DNA of 50,435 nucleotides from Tannerellaceae bacterium (GTDB lineage Bacteria; Bacteroidota; Bacteroidia; Bacteroidales; Tannerellaceae), in NCBI GenBank assembly GCA_031280645.1, contig JAITGL010000037.1:1-50435 (forward strand), in the 5' to 3' direction. The translations under genes and the position numbers were made by a program. The notes under the pieces are model-generated. The model made no database searches and was not told the DNA's origin. It saw nothing but the letters and a program-made list of their open reading frames with translations. Of this stretch, positions 17,890 through 26,264 are shown piece after piece (the first letter of the stretch is position 1; the number at the start of each line of letters is the position of its first letter).

Positions 17890-18050
17890 TAAAAAAATAC
17901 GAGGCTGCTTTTAATACCCGGCCGGGCTTCCGGATACGAACGCATTACCGGCCGCGGTGGCTACGTTTTGAACGAGATATTTCACATGACAAACTGCAAC
18001 GCTGTACAAAAACGCGCGTCCAGGGGCTTGCCCGCGGCTGTGGGGAACCA

Positions 18051-18319
18051 TTCTGACATGTCAGAAAACTTGCCTGAAGTTTGGGGGGAAGCTTTCTGAC
18101 ATGTCAGAAAACTCGCCTGAAGTTTGGGGGAAGCTTTCTGACATGTCAGAATGGTCGCCTGAAGTTTGCGGGAAGCTTTCTGACATGTCAGAAAGCTCGC
18201 CTGAGAGTTGCGGGAAGCATTCTGACATGTCAGAATGGGCGCCTGAGGTTTGCGGGAAGCTTTCTGACATGTCAGAATGGGCGCCTGAAGTTTGCGGGAA
18301 GCTTTCTGACGTGTCAGAA
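18051..18319. repeat. Array B: seven palindromic units, period 42 bp
   Basis: The perfect 16-bp palindrome TTCTGACATGTCAGAA begins at 18051, 18094, 18136, 18178, 18220, 18262 and 18304 (spacings 43, 42, 42, 42, 42, 42). The last copy has one change, ACGTGT for ACATGT. At 18178 flanking bases extend it to a 24-bp palindrome (AGCTTTCTGACA and its complement). The linker reads approximately TCGCCTGAAGTTTGCGGGAAGC. The array fills the gap between the divergent phosphohexomutase and cupin genes. Because 42 is a multiple of 3 and the unit lacks stops in several frames, frames stay open on both strands, with 14-residue repeats; these are by-products. The rest of the gap, 17890-18050 and 18330-18460, shows nothing else but GC-rich DNA. 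Confidence 0.96.
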
Positions 18320-18465
18320 TGGTACCCGGCGGCCCGGCCGGGCTTGCCTGCGCCTGCAAAACGCGTCCCGTAAAGTCGCGCTTGCCGCGGTTGGGATGCA
18401 AAAAGCCCGGCCGCCGGCCGCCGGAAGGCGCCTTACCGGCAAAAACCAATCGGAGTATTTTTTTT

Positions 18466-18473
18466 TATATTTG
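18466..18473 (+). promoter_or_regulatory. Bacteroidetes -7 box upstream of the cupin operon
   Basis: TATATTTG matches TAnnTTTG, 22 bp before the ATG at 18496. The element sits about 150 bp downstream of array B. A -33 TTTG is not evident. Confidence 0.5.
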
Positions 18474-18495
18474 CCAAAACTATTAATCTTTTTAA

Positions 18496-18858
18496 ATGAT
18501 GAAACCAGTAAGCGATATTTTCCAGATAGCGGCCGACTCAACCTTTGAGCCCGCCGGCCCCGGCTGCATGCGGCAACTGCTGGGCTACAACGGCGAGCTG
18601 ATGCTCGTAAAAGCCGTTTTCAGCAGGGGAGGGGTTGGAGCCTTGCACAGCCATCCGCATTCGCAGGCCACTTACGTGGCGGCCGGCGCGTTTGAAGTTA
18701 CCGTTGGCGATACTTCGCGGGTTATTGCGGCGGGCGACGGCTTTTTTGTCGAGCCCGGGGCGCTGCATGGCTGCGTTTGCCTTGAAGATGGGATATTGAT
18801 CGACGCCTTTAACCCGGCGCGAACCGATTTCCTGCAGGGAAAGGACGGGCTGCCATGA
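18496..18858 (+). CDS. Small cupin-domain protein
   Basis: A 120-residue single-domain cupin. Motif 1 is visible as HSHPHSQATYVAAGAFEVTVG (metal-ligand His residues and a conserved Gly) and motif 2 as PGALHGCVC. Proteins of this size resemble KdgF-type cupins, which convert uronate derivatives, but many small cupins have other or unknown roles. It is the first gene of a five-gene run. Its stop overlaps the start of the glycosylase-like gene (ATGA). The fold is clear; the reaction is not. Confidence 0.85.
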   Translation: MMKPVSDIFQIAADSTFEPAGPGCMRQLLGYNGELMLVKAVFSRGGVGALHSHPHSQATYVAAGAFEVTVGDTSRVIAAGDGFFVEPGALHGCVCLEDGILIDAFNPARTDFLQGKDGLP

Positions 18859-19442
18859 ACGAAAAGGTTGAAACCCACCCGCTGCCTCCTTTCTTCCCCG
18901 ACGGGGCCAAGCTGCTTATGCTGGGCAGCTTCCCGCCCGGAAAAGAGCGGTGGACGATGGATTTCTTTTACCCGAATATCCTGAACGATATGTGGCGGAT
19001 ATTCGGGCATATCTTTTTTAAGGACGAAGACCGGTTTATTTCCGCCAACGGCAAATCGTTTATCGAGGCAGATATCAGGCTTTTTCTTGAGAAGAAGAAA
19101 ATAGCCCTGTGGGATACGGTGATGGAGGCCCGCCGGCTTAAGGATAACGCTTCCGACAAGTTCCTTGAAACCGTAACGCCCATCGACATCGAGGCAACAA
19201 TGGAGCGGCTGCCCTCGTGCTACGCGCTTGCCGTGATGGGTAAAAAGGCGCTGGATACGCTGAGGTCGGTTGTCGACGCAGAGGAGCCCGTAATGGGGGA
19301 AGCCGTGCCGGCGGTTATTGCAGGGCGCAGCGTTTTAATTTACCGCATGCCGTCGTCGTCGAGAGCTTATCCCAGGTCGATAAAGGAGAAGGCGGCTGCA
19401 TATTCAAAAATGTTTACCGAGCTTGAAATGATTAATGATTAA
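18855..19442 (+). CDS. Uracil-DNA glycosylase superfamily protein
   Basis: A 195-residue protein of the uracil-DNA glycosylase superfamily. LLMLGSFPPGKER near the N-terminus matches the catalytic-loop motif region (GxxPP type), FYPNILNDMWRIFG follows, and MPSSSRAYPRS near residue 170 corresponds to the C-terminal motif. Members of this fold remove uracil or related bases from DNA; this divergent group could have another base specificity. It overlaps the cupin gene by 4 bp and is 12 bp before the DUF2007 gene. No functional link to the sugar-recycling genes downstream is known to me. Confidence 0.75.
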   Translation: MNEKVETHPLPPFFPDGAKLLMLGSFPPGKERWTMDFFYPNILNDMWRIFGHIFFKDEDRFISANGKSFIEADIRLFLEKKKIALWDTVMEARRLKDNASDKFLETVTPIDIEATMERLPSCYALAVMGKKALDTLRSVVDAEEPVMGEAVPAVIAGRSVLIYRMPSSSRAYPRSIKEKAAAYSKMFTELEMIND

Positions 19443-19454
19443 TAAAAAAACAGT

Positions 19455-19703
19455 ATGTATACCGACAGCGAACATCTGATCGAAATAGCCCGCTTTATGT
19501 TCCCGGCCGACGCGGCCGTCCCAATCTCGCTACTCGAATCCGAAGGCATACCATGCTTCATGCACAACGCTTTTTCTACCCAGGTAATGGGCGGGCTGGC
19601 CGACGTTGGCGGGGCAAGGCTGCAAGTAATGGAGAGCGAGGCCGGCAAAGCCAGGGAAATCCTGCGCGACGGGGGATTTGAAAGCTTCCTGCGCGATATT
19701 TGA
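19455..19703 (+). CDS. DUF2007-type small protein
   Basis: An 82-residue protein resembling DUF2007 (putative signal-transducing protein): a ferredoxin-like alpha/beta fold with AAVPISLLESEGIPCFMHN and a C-terminal helix (AGKAREILRDGGF). Proteins of this kind often start with a sentence-like block about changing a ligand-binding surface, and none has a firm function. It lies 12 bp after the glycosylase gene and 4 bp before the kinase-RapZ fusion, so it is clearly within the operon. Confidence 0.75.
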   Translation: MYTDSEHLIEIARFMFPADAAVPISLLESEGIPCFMHNAFSTQVMGGLADVGGARLQVMESEAGKAREILRDGGFESFLRDI

Positions 19704-19707
19704 ACGT

Positions 19708-21141
19708 ATGGGAACCGATAGCCTTAAAGAACTGTACCGCAAGTACACCGGAATAGAAGCCGGGGATGTGTGCGAACTTCCATTTTCGGGTTCCAACCGC
19801 CGCTACTTCCGCCTCTCAGGCGGCGGGGGCAGCCTGATAGGAGTGAACGGAACCTCCGAAGCCGAAAACCGGGCCTTTATCTACCTCGCGCGGCACTTCC
19901 GCCGCAAAGGTCTCCCCGTGCCGGAAATTTACTGCCAGACCGACGACTTCCTTTACTATCTTCAGGAAGACCTTGGCGACGTACTACTCTTCGAGGCGAT
20001 AGAAAAAGGTCGCAACAGCCGCGTATTCGACGATCGCGAACGCCTCCTCCTCCGCAAAACCATAGCCTTACTTCCAGCCATACAAGCCCTGGGCGCCCAT
20101 GAGCTCGACTTCGGGAGATGTTACCCGCAGGCCGAGTTCGACAGCCGGTCGGTCATGTGGGACCTGAACTACTTTAAGTATTGCTTCCTGAAACCATCGG
20201 GCCTCGACTTCCCGGAAGACAAGCTGGAAGACGATTTCAGGAGCATGTGCGCCATTCTGCTCGAAGACTCGTCGGACACCTTTTTCTACCGCGACTTCCA
20301 ATCGCGCAACGTTATGATTCGCAACAACGAGCCATGGTTTATCGACTTCCAGGGCGGCCGTCGCGGTCCGGTTTATTACGACGTGGCCTCGTTCCTGTGG
20401 CAAGCCCGTGCAAACTTTACCGACGAGCTTCGCAACGAGCTGCTGAGCGAATATATCGCCTCGCTCAACCGCTTTATACCCGCCGTTGAGGAAAGTTTCC
20501 GCCGCAAGCTCCGTCACTTTGTGCTCTTCCGGATACTTCAAACTCTCGGCGCCTACGGCTTCAGGGGATATTTTGAAAAGAAGCCTCACTTTATCCACAG
20601 CGTACCGTACGCCATCGAAAACCTGAGCCGTTTGCTGCGCGACGGCTTTGCCGAATACCCTCATCTGTCCCGCATCCTTCACGAACTTGTAAACCTCAGC
20701 CAATTTGCCGATCCCCAGCGCAACCGGGTTCTCGAAGTAAAGATCATAAGCTTCGCATATAAGAAAGGAATACCCGACGACCCTGCCGGCAACGGAGGAG
20801 GCTTCGTGTTCGACTGCCGCGGAATAAACAATCCCGGCAAATACGAATGGTACCATCACTTCACCGGCCTCGACCAGCCCGTAATAAGCTTCCTTGAAGA
20901 CGACGGCGAGATAATTCCCTTTCTCGACAACGTATATCAACTTGTAGACCCCACAATAAAGCGGTACATCGACCGCCGCTTTACCAGCCTGATGGTATGT
21001 TTCGGATGCACCGGCGGCCGGCACCGGTCCGTATACTCCGCACAGCGTCTGGCCGAACGCCTGCACAGCGCCTACGGCGTAAAAATCCATTTGATACACC
21101 GCGAGCAAAACATAGAGCAAATATTTCAGCCCGCCTTATGA
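19708..21141 (+). CDS. AmgK-like sugar kinase fused to a RapZ C-terminal domain
   Basis: A 477-residue fusion. Residues about 1-335 are an aminoglycoside-phosphotransferase fold with YRDFQSRN (194-201; Asp196 and Asn201 in the catalytic positions, Tyr in place of the usual His) and the metal-binding IDFQGG (Asp213). This pattern resembles AmgK, the anomeric MurNAc/GlcNAc kinase of peptidoglycan recycling. From about residue 342 to the end is a RapZ C-terminal domain with FVFDCRGINNPG and the hallmark GCTGGRHRSVYSAQRLAE. In Enterobacteria that domain binds RNA and senses glucosamine-6-phosphate. The next gene is MurU-like and overlaps by ATGA, strongly supporting a kinase/uridylyltransferase pair. 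ATG at 19708 is chosen because the longer frame would run through DUF2007. The function is inferred from motifs and context. Confidence 0.87.
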   Translation: MGTDSLKELYRKYTGIEAGDVCELPFSGSNRRYFRLSGGGGSLIGVNGTSEAENRAFIYLARHFRRKGLPVPEIYCQTDDFLYYLQEDLGDVLLFEAIEKGRNSRVFDDRERLLLRKTIALLPAIQALGAHELDFGRCYPQAEFDSRSVMWDLNYFKYCFLKPSGLDFPEDKLEDDFRSMCAILLEDSSDTFFYRDFQSRNVMIRNNEPWFIDFQGGRRGPVYYDVASFLWQARANFTDELRNELLSEYIASLNRFIPAVEESFRRKLRHFVLFRILQTLGAYGFRGYFEKKPHFIHSVPYAIENLSRLLRDGFAEYPHLSRILHELVNLSQFADPQRNRVLEVKIISFAYKKGIPDDPAGNGGGFVFDCRGINNPGKYEWYHHFTGLDQPVISFLEDDGEIIPFLDNVYQLVDPTIKRYIDRRFTSLMVCFGCTGGRHRSVYSAQRLAERLHSAYGVKIHLIHREQNIEQIFQPAL

Positions 21142-21869
21142 GAGCCATGATCCTTGCAGCCGGTATGGGCTCTCGCCTCCGGCCCGTTACCGACGAAATG
21201 CCGAAAGCCCTTGTTCCCATCAACGGCAAGCCTATGCTCGCCCACGTTATCGAGCGATTAAAACTGTTCGGATGCCGCGACATAGTGATCAACATCCACC
21301 ACCTGGGCGAGCAGATAATAAGCTACCTTCAATCGGAGCGCAACTTCGGCCTCAACATCCTGGTATCCGACGAGAGGAACTACCTGCTCGACACCGGGGG
21401 AGGCGTCAAGCAAGCATCCACGTTATTCGCCGGAGCCGAGCCTGTGCTTGTTCATAACGTCGACATCATTTCAAACGCCAACCTCCACGCCTTTTACGCA
21501 GCCCACCGTCCCGACGCCCTCGCCAGCCTGTTTGTCAGTTCCCGCTCCACGTCGCGCTACCTGCTGTTCAACCAGTCGGGGTTACTTTGCGGCTGGCGGA
21601 ATAAAGCCACCGGCGAAATCAAGTCGTTCTATCCCGACTTCGACGCCTCGGCCAGCCTTGAATACGCATTTGGCGGGATCCACCTCCTCTCGCCCCGCAT
21701 TTTTTCATTGATGGACGAGTGGACGGGCAAGTTCTCCATCATTAACTTTTACCTCTCCGTTTGCGCCCGGCACAATATTTACGCCTGGCAACCCGACAAC
21801 GCTGTATTATTCGACGCCGGCAAGCCGGAGGGAATAGCCGCCGCGGCAAGGTGGATGAAGCCCAACTGA
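21138..21869 (+). CDS. MurU-like sugar-1-phosphate nucleotidyltransferase
   Basis: A 243-residue nucleotidyltransferase. MILAAGMGSRLRPVTDEMPKA is the classic NTP-binding motif, followed by VLVHNVDII (metal-binding Asp) and a C-terminal FDAGKPEG. It is the size of MurU, which makes UDP-MurNAc from MurNAc-1-phosphate and UTP. Overlap (ATGA) with the AmgK-like kinase is the arrangement expected for the AmgK-MurU salvage route, which bypasses de novo UDP-MurNAc synthesis. Mannose- or glucose-1-phosphate guanylyl/uridylyltransferase is the alternative. ATG at 21138 replaces an upstream frame lying inside the kinase gene. Confidence 0.87.
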   Translation: MRAMILAAGMGSRLRPVTDEMPKALVPINGKPMLAHVIERLKLFGCRDIVINIHHLGEQIISYLQSERNFGLNILVSDERNYLLDTGGGVKQASTLFAGAEPVLVHNVDIISNANLHAFYAAHRPDALASLFVSSRSTSRYLLFNQSGLLCGWRNKATGEIKSFYPDFDASASLEYAFGGIHLLSPRIFSLMDEWTGKFSIINFYLSVCARHNIYAWQPDNAVLFDAGKPEGIAAAARWMKPN

Positions 21870-22017
21870 ACGTGAGGCCGGTCGCCCCGGCAGAATGTCG
21901 CGCGCTTGTATACGATTAAACGTAAGCTGGCGGGCGCTCCGTCCAAATCTTAATTAATCTTGGCCTGAACAATATTATCGCGTTTCAACTGTTTAATCAT
22001 CAATCCCAAATTTGATA

Positions 22018-22767
22018 ATGAATCTTCAAATCCAACCCAAAATGAGAATAATAGAAATCTGCGCCGATTCGGCCAAAAGCTGCATAGAGGCCGAAGCCGG
22101 CGGCGCATGGCGCGTAGAACTTTGCGCCGGCATTCCCGAAGGAGGCGCTACGCCAAGCTACGGCGAAATCAAAACGGCAAGGGCCATGGCCTCGCTAAGG
22201 ATCCATGTTATAATCCGTCCGCGAGGCGGCGACTTTCTCTACTCGGCTAACGAGGAGATGGCCATGGGCTACGACATCGAGATGGCCAAGGAGTTGGGAG
22301 TCGACGGTTTTGCGTTGGGGTGCCTTACCCCTTCAGGAGATATCGACGAGCGGATGCTCAAGCGGCTTGTACGGTTAGCCCACCCGCTGCCGGTAACTTT
22401 TCATCGCGCGTTCGACGTATGCCGCGATCCGTTCAACGCCCTCGAGCAAATTATCGACTGCGGATGTTCGCGCATCCTGACATCCGGGCAGGCCCCTACG
22501 GCCGAAGAGGGCATCCCCTTGATTGCCGAGCTTGTGCGGCGGGCGGCCGGACGTATAGTTATCATGCCCGGATGCGGTGTGCGGGAACATAACATAGCCC
22601 GTATCGAGGCCGAGACCGGCGCTACCGAATTTCATACTTCGGCCCGCAGCGTGCAGCCCAGTTTGATGGAATTCCGCAACGGGAAGGTTCCGATGAGCGC
22701 GCCGGGCGTGGCTGAATTCGACAGGGCTACTACCGACAGGAGGCTGGTAGCTTTGTATCTCATGTAA
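22018..22767 (+). CDS. cutC: CutC family protein
   Basis: A 249-residue CutC-family TIM-barrel protein. EICADSAKSCIEAEAGGAWRVELCAG (split here by position, about residues 12-37) and later IHVIIRPRGGDF, TFHRAFDVCRDP and ILTSGQAPTAEEG are typical blocks. CutC has been linked to copper tolerance, though the mechanism is disputed. ATG at 22018 is used; an internal ATG at 22042 (MRIIEICADS) would also fit the family. It is 24 bp before the TonB-dependent receptor on the same strand, so co-transcription is likely. A metal link with that receptor is only a guess. Confidence 0.92.
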   Translation: MNLQIQPKMRIIEICADSAKSCIEAEAGGAWRVELCAGIPEGGATPSYGEIKTARAMASLRIHVIIRPRGGDFLYSANEEMAMGYDIEMAKELGVDGFALGCLTPSGDIDERMLKRLVRLAHPLPVTFHRAFDVCRDPFNALEQIIDCGCSRILTSGQAPTAEEGIPLIAELVRRAAGRIVIMPGCGVREHNIARIEAETGATEFHTSARSVQPSLMEFRNGKVPMSAPGVAEFDRATTDRRLVALYLM

Positions 22768-22791
22768 AATATTAACGGGTATATAATCTTT

Positions 22792-25080
22792 ATGGCAAAA
22801 GGAAGAAGAAGAAGTATTTGGGCGACGGCTGTCTGCGGGTTGCTCGCGCTTGCCGCATTGTCGATGCAGGCGCAGGAGAGGCGGTTCACCATCAGCGGAA
22901 ATATCCGCGACGGGGCGAACGGCGAGGATATGATTGGGGCGGCGGTTATGATAGTCGGGACGCGCAGCGGGGCGGTAAGTAATGCCTACGGGTTTTACTC
23001 TATCAGCCTGCCTGCCGGCAAGTACTCTATCGTTGCCTCCTATATAGGCTATTTACCGAAGGAGATCTCCGTTGACCTGTCGGCCGACAGGCGCGTTAAC
23101 ATCAGCCTGGAGCCGAACGCCAAAACGCTCGACGAGGTGGTGGTGAGCGCCGACGGGGTTAACGCCAACGTGTCGAAGGCCGAGATGAGCGTTGAGAAGC
23201 TATCGTCGTCGGCCATCAAGTCGGCGCCGGCCCTGATGGGCGAGGTCGACTTAATAAAGGTGATCCAGTTGCTGCCGGGAGTGCAGCCTACGTCGGAGGG
23301 CGCTTCGGGCTTCAGCGTTCGAGGCGGCGGATACGATCAGAATCTTATACTGCTCGACGAGGCGGCGGTTTACAGCGCGTCGCACCTTATGGGCTTCTTC
23401 TCGGTATTTAACAACGACGCTATTAAAGACGTTACCCTTTATAAAGGAGATATCCCGGCCTCGAACGGCGGACGCCTGGCCTCGCTGCTCGACATTCGCT
23501 CGAAAGACGGCAACAGCCGCCGGTTTGCAGCCACGGGCGGAGTAGGTCTCATCTCGAGCCGCCTTACGCTGGAAGGGCCTGTCGGGCCGAAGGTGTCGGC
23601 CATAGTATCGGGCCGGCGCACTTACGCCGACATGTTCTTAGCCTTGACCGACGACGAGCGCATCAACCAGTCAACCCTCTACTTCTACGACATGAACGCG
23701 AAGATTAACTACCGCATCGACGATAACAACCGCGTATTCCTCGCCGGCTATTTCGGACGCGACAAAATGGGCATCTCGCTTGCGGGAATGGACTTCGGCA
23801 ACAAAACCGTCACCGCCCGCTGGAACCACATCTTCTCGCCCAAGCTGTTCTCCAATTTCAGCCTGATAGGCAGCATGTACGACTATTATATAAAGATGGA
23901 GCTCAACGAGCAGCTCGGTCAGGAACTGAAATCTGGCCTCGACGACTACGGGTTCAAGGCCGACTTCGGCTACACTCCAAACCCCGCCCATCATATCAAG
24001 TTCGGCTACAACTTAACCCACCACCGGTTCAAGCCAGGCGAAGGCGGCGGAACCGGCGAGCAGTCAATCGTCGGCCAGGTAAAGTTTGCCCACAAGTATG
24101 CGCTCGAAAACGTACTCTACGTTGCGAACGAAACCAACCTCGGCGACCGGCTCAAGCTAAAGTACGGCCTGCGATACACCTCGTTCGCCAATCTTGACGG
24201 CGGATCGGTTGCGAACCACCGCCAGCAGTTCGAGCCCCGCGCCGGGGCAACCTACATCTTTAACGATCAACATTCGGTAAAGGCCGGATACTCGCGCACA
24301 ACCCAGTTTGTACAGTTGGCGTCGAACTCCACCTCCGGATCCATCCTCTCGCTGTGGTTCCCATCTTCGGCCTATGTTAAGCCCCAGAAATGCGACCAGT
24401 TTGCCATGGGATACTTCCGCAACATGATGTCGAACCAATACGAGCTATCGGCCGAAGTATATTACAAGAACATGACCGACGTTGTCGACTTTCGCGACCA
24501 CGCCCAGCTCCTCCTCAACGAGAACCTCGAAGAAGAACTCCTGTTCGGCCGGGGATACTCTTACGGCCTTGAGCTGATGCTTCGCAAAACAAGCGGAATA
24601 CTAAACGGATGGGTGAGCTACACCTTTGCCCGAGGCATGAGGCAAATAAGCGGCATCAATAACAACCAATGGTACCGCTCGCCCTACGACAAGCCCCATA
24701 ACCTGTCGGTTGTAGCCACCGTAGAAGCCGCCCCGCGCCTGTCGCTCTCGGCCAACTGGGTATACTCAACCGGATCGCCGGTAACATACCCCACCGGAAG
24801 GTATCAGATTGAAGGCGAGTATGTGCCCATCTATTCCGGACGCAACGAGTATCGCTACCCCGATTACCACCGCCTCGACCTCTCGGCCGTATGGCAGCTA
24901 TCCCCAGCCGGCAGCCGGCTGAAACACGAGATTAACTTCTCGCTCTATAACGCCTACGGACGGAAAAACGCCTGGATAATACACTTCCGGCCCGAACCCG
25001 ACAGGCCCAACGTAATGTATGCCGAAAAGATCTACCTCTTCACCTTCGTCCCATCGGTTGCATGGAACTTTAGCTTTTAA
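22792..25080 (+). CDS. TonB-dependent receptor with carboxypeptidase-like N-terminal domain
   Basis: A 762-residue outer-membrane receptor. A signal peptide (residues 1-27, ending AQAQ-like) leads to a carboxypeptidase-regulatory-like beta domain (about 32-112, FTISGNIRDGANGEDMIGAA), a plug domain (about 135-235, with GFSVRGGGYDQNLILLDE) and a beta barrel ending in an aromatic residue (WNFSF). It is not of the SusC type, being shorter and lacking a SusD partner. A DUF4249 lipoprotein follows after 7 bp, a common pairing in Bacteroidetes. The substrate is unknown. The upstream cutC is only a weak hint of metal uptake. Confidence 0.93.
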   Translation: MAKGRRRSIWATAVCGLLALAALSMQAQERRFTISGNIRDGANGEDMIGAAVMIVGTRSGAVSNAYGFYSISLPAGKYSIVASYIGYLPKEISVDLSADRRVNISLEPNAKTLDEVVVSADGVNANVSKAEMSVEKLSSSAIKSAPALMGEVDLIKVIQLLPGVQPTSEGASGFSVRGGGYDQNLILLDEAAVYSASHLMGFFSVFNNDAIKDVTLYKGDIPASNGGRLASLLDIRSKDGNSRRFAATGGVGLISSRLTLEGPVGPKVSAIVSGRRTYADMFLALTDDERINQSTLYFYDMNAKINYRIDDNNRVFLAGYFGRDKMGISLAGMDFGNKTVTARWNHIFSPKLFSNFSLIGSMYDYYIKMELNEQLGQELKSGLDDYGFKADFGYTPNPAHHIKFGYNLTHHRFKPGEGGGTGEQSIVGQVKFAHKYALENVLYVANETNLGDRLKLKYGLRYTSFANLDGGSVANHRQQFEPRAGATYIFNDQHSVKAGYSRTTQFVQLASNSTSGSILSLWFPSSAYVKPQKCDQFAMGYFRNMMSNQYELSAEVYYKNMTDVVDFRDHAQLLLNENLEEELLFGRGYSYGLELMLRKTSGILNGWVSYTFARGMRQISGINNNQWYRSPYDKPHNLSVVATVEAAPRLSLSANWVYSTGSPVTYPTGRYQIEGEYVPIYSGRNEYRYPDYHRLDLSAVWQLSPAGSRLKHEINFSLYNAYGRKNAWIIHFRPEPDRPNVMYAEKIYLFTFVPSVAWNFSF

Positions 25081-25087
25081 AACGCAT

Positions 25088-25978
25088 ATGAAACCCATAC
25101 ATATCATACCCGTCGCCATCCTCCTCGCCCTCTCCTCATGCGAGGAGCGCATAAACATCAGTACCGACGATTCAGCCCCCGGGCTCGTTATCTACGGATA
25201 CATCGCCACCGACTCCGCCTCCCACCCCATACGCATAACCCGCTCGGCAGGCTACTTTGCCGAAACGCCGCCCCAGGGCGTATCAGGCGCCGAGGCGGTT
25301 ATAGTATCGTCGGGCGGAGAAAGATACCAGCTAACCGAATCGGCCGGCGAGCCCGGGCTTTACCTCACCGAGCCCGGCGTTTGCGGCAAGGTGGGCGAAA
25401 CCTACACGCTGAGGGTATCGGTTAACGTCGACGGCAACGGGCCCGAACACTTTGAAGCCAGCTCAACGCTGCCTCCGGCGCCCACAATAGACTCCATCGG
25501 CTTCGCGCCATTCACAGCTCACGACCGCATCCTGCAAGTATTACTCTGGGGCCGCACGCCCCAAACATCGCATGTAAACTACTTCAGCAGCCACCTCTAC
25601 CTAAACGGCGCCCTCTACAACGACTCGCTCGGAGGCTTCAGGATATCGAACGACCAATTCCTCGTATCCAACGAAATAAAAGCCGTTCCGCTCTTCTTTC
25701 TCAACCAGGAGCGCAACCGCAGCCGGCTCTCTCCCGGCGACACGGTAACAGTCCGGCTTGAAGGCATCCCGGCCGACTATGCCGACTTCCTGACCAACGC
25801 CGGCAACGAGCTGCGGGGCTCCAATCCGATATTCGACGGCCCGCCGGCCAACGTGCCGAGCAACGTTAGGAGCCTGTCGGAAGGGTCGGAAACGCTTGTG
25901 CTCGGCTTTTTTGCGGCTTACTCTACAACCGCCCTGAGCGCAGTGTACGAAAATCCTGCGGCCGGCGGCTCTTTTTAA
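25088..25978 (+). CDS. DUF4249 lipoprotein
   Basis: A 296-residue lipoprotein. The signal peptide ends in LALSSC (Cys18), so it is lipid-anchored. The mature part is beta-rich with LVIYGYIATDSASHPIRITRS, typical of DUF4249 proteins that accompany TonB-dependent receptors of this class. ATG at 25088 is chosen over an in-frame upstream start within the receptor gene because it gives a proper lipoprotein signal. The role is presumably as a surface or periplasmic partner of the receptor. A 39-bp inverted repeat lies 31 bp after the stop. Confidence 0.85.
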   Translation: MKPIHIIPVAILLALSSCEERINISTDDSAPGLVIYGYIATDSASHPIRITRSAGYFAETPPQGVSGAEAVIVSSGGERYQLTESAGEPGLYLTEPGVCGKVGETYTLRVSVNVDGNGPEHFEASSTLPPAPTIDSIGFAPFTAHDRILQVLLWGRTPQTSHVNYFSSHLYLNGALYNDSLGGFRISNDQFLVSNEIKAVPLFFLNQERNRSRLSPGDTVTVRLEGIPADYADFLTNAGNELRGSNPIFDGPPANVPSNVRSLSEGSETLVLGFFAAYSTTALSAVYENPAAGGSF

Positions 25979-26008
25979 GCCGGTCGTAACAGGCCGGCTT
26001 TAACGGCG

Positions 26009-26104
26009 AGGCAGGCCCTGTTCTTATCCCCCGCCAAGGGGTTCGCAATACTGAAATTGTTTTTATGCGAACCCCTTGGCGGGGGATAAGAACAGGGCCT
26101 GCCT
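26009..26104. terminator. Perfect 39-bp inverted repeat; probable bidirectional terminator or small repeat element
   Basis: The left arm 26009-26047 and right arm 26066-26104 are exact reverse complements over 39 bp, beginning AGGCAGGCCCTGTTC, with an 18-bp spacer (atactgaaattgttttta). It lies between the convergent DUF4249 and NfeD genes, as a bidirectional terminator would, and TTTTG follows the right arm on the plus strand. The arm length is far above that of a usual terminator, so a short mobile palindrome is also possible. Confidence 0.85.
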
Positions 26105-26172
26105 TTTGTATCTATATATGCTTCATGGCCGGCGGGATAAGATTTTGCCGGCGGGAGATTGCACGGATAGAA

Positions 26173-26188
26173 ACGTAATATATTACGT
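26173..26188. repeat. 16-bp perfect palindrome
   Basis: ACGTAATATATTACGT is a perfect palindrome in the 700-bp space between the convergent DUF4249 and NfeD genes. It could bind a dimeric regulator, but no promoter or start codon is nearby. Confidence 0.7.
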
Positions 26189-26264
26189 CTCAACGGCGCG
26201 GGAAAAACGGTAGTTGCGAATCACTATCCTGTCGGCAAACGCCCTGCAAGGGAGAAAAAGTCGT

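Noticed and set aside
17982..18548. Overlapping 155-codon ORFs on both strands with 14-residue repeats
   Set aside because: The 42-bp period keeps several frames open; composition and two-strand openness indicate an artefact of array B.
20068..21120. 350-codon minus-strand ORF
   Set aside because: Antisense shadow of the kinase-RapZ gene, whose motifs are intact on the plus strand.
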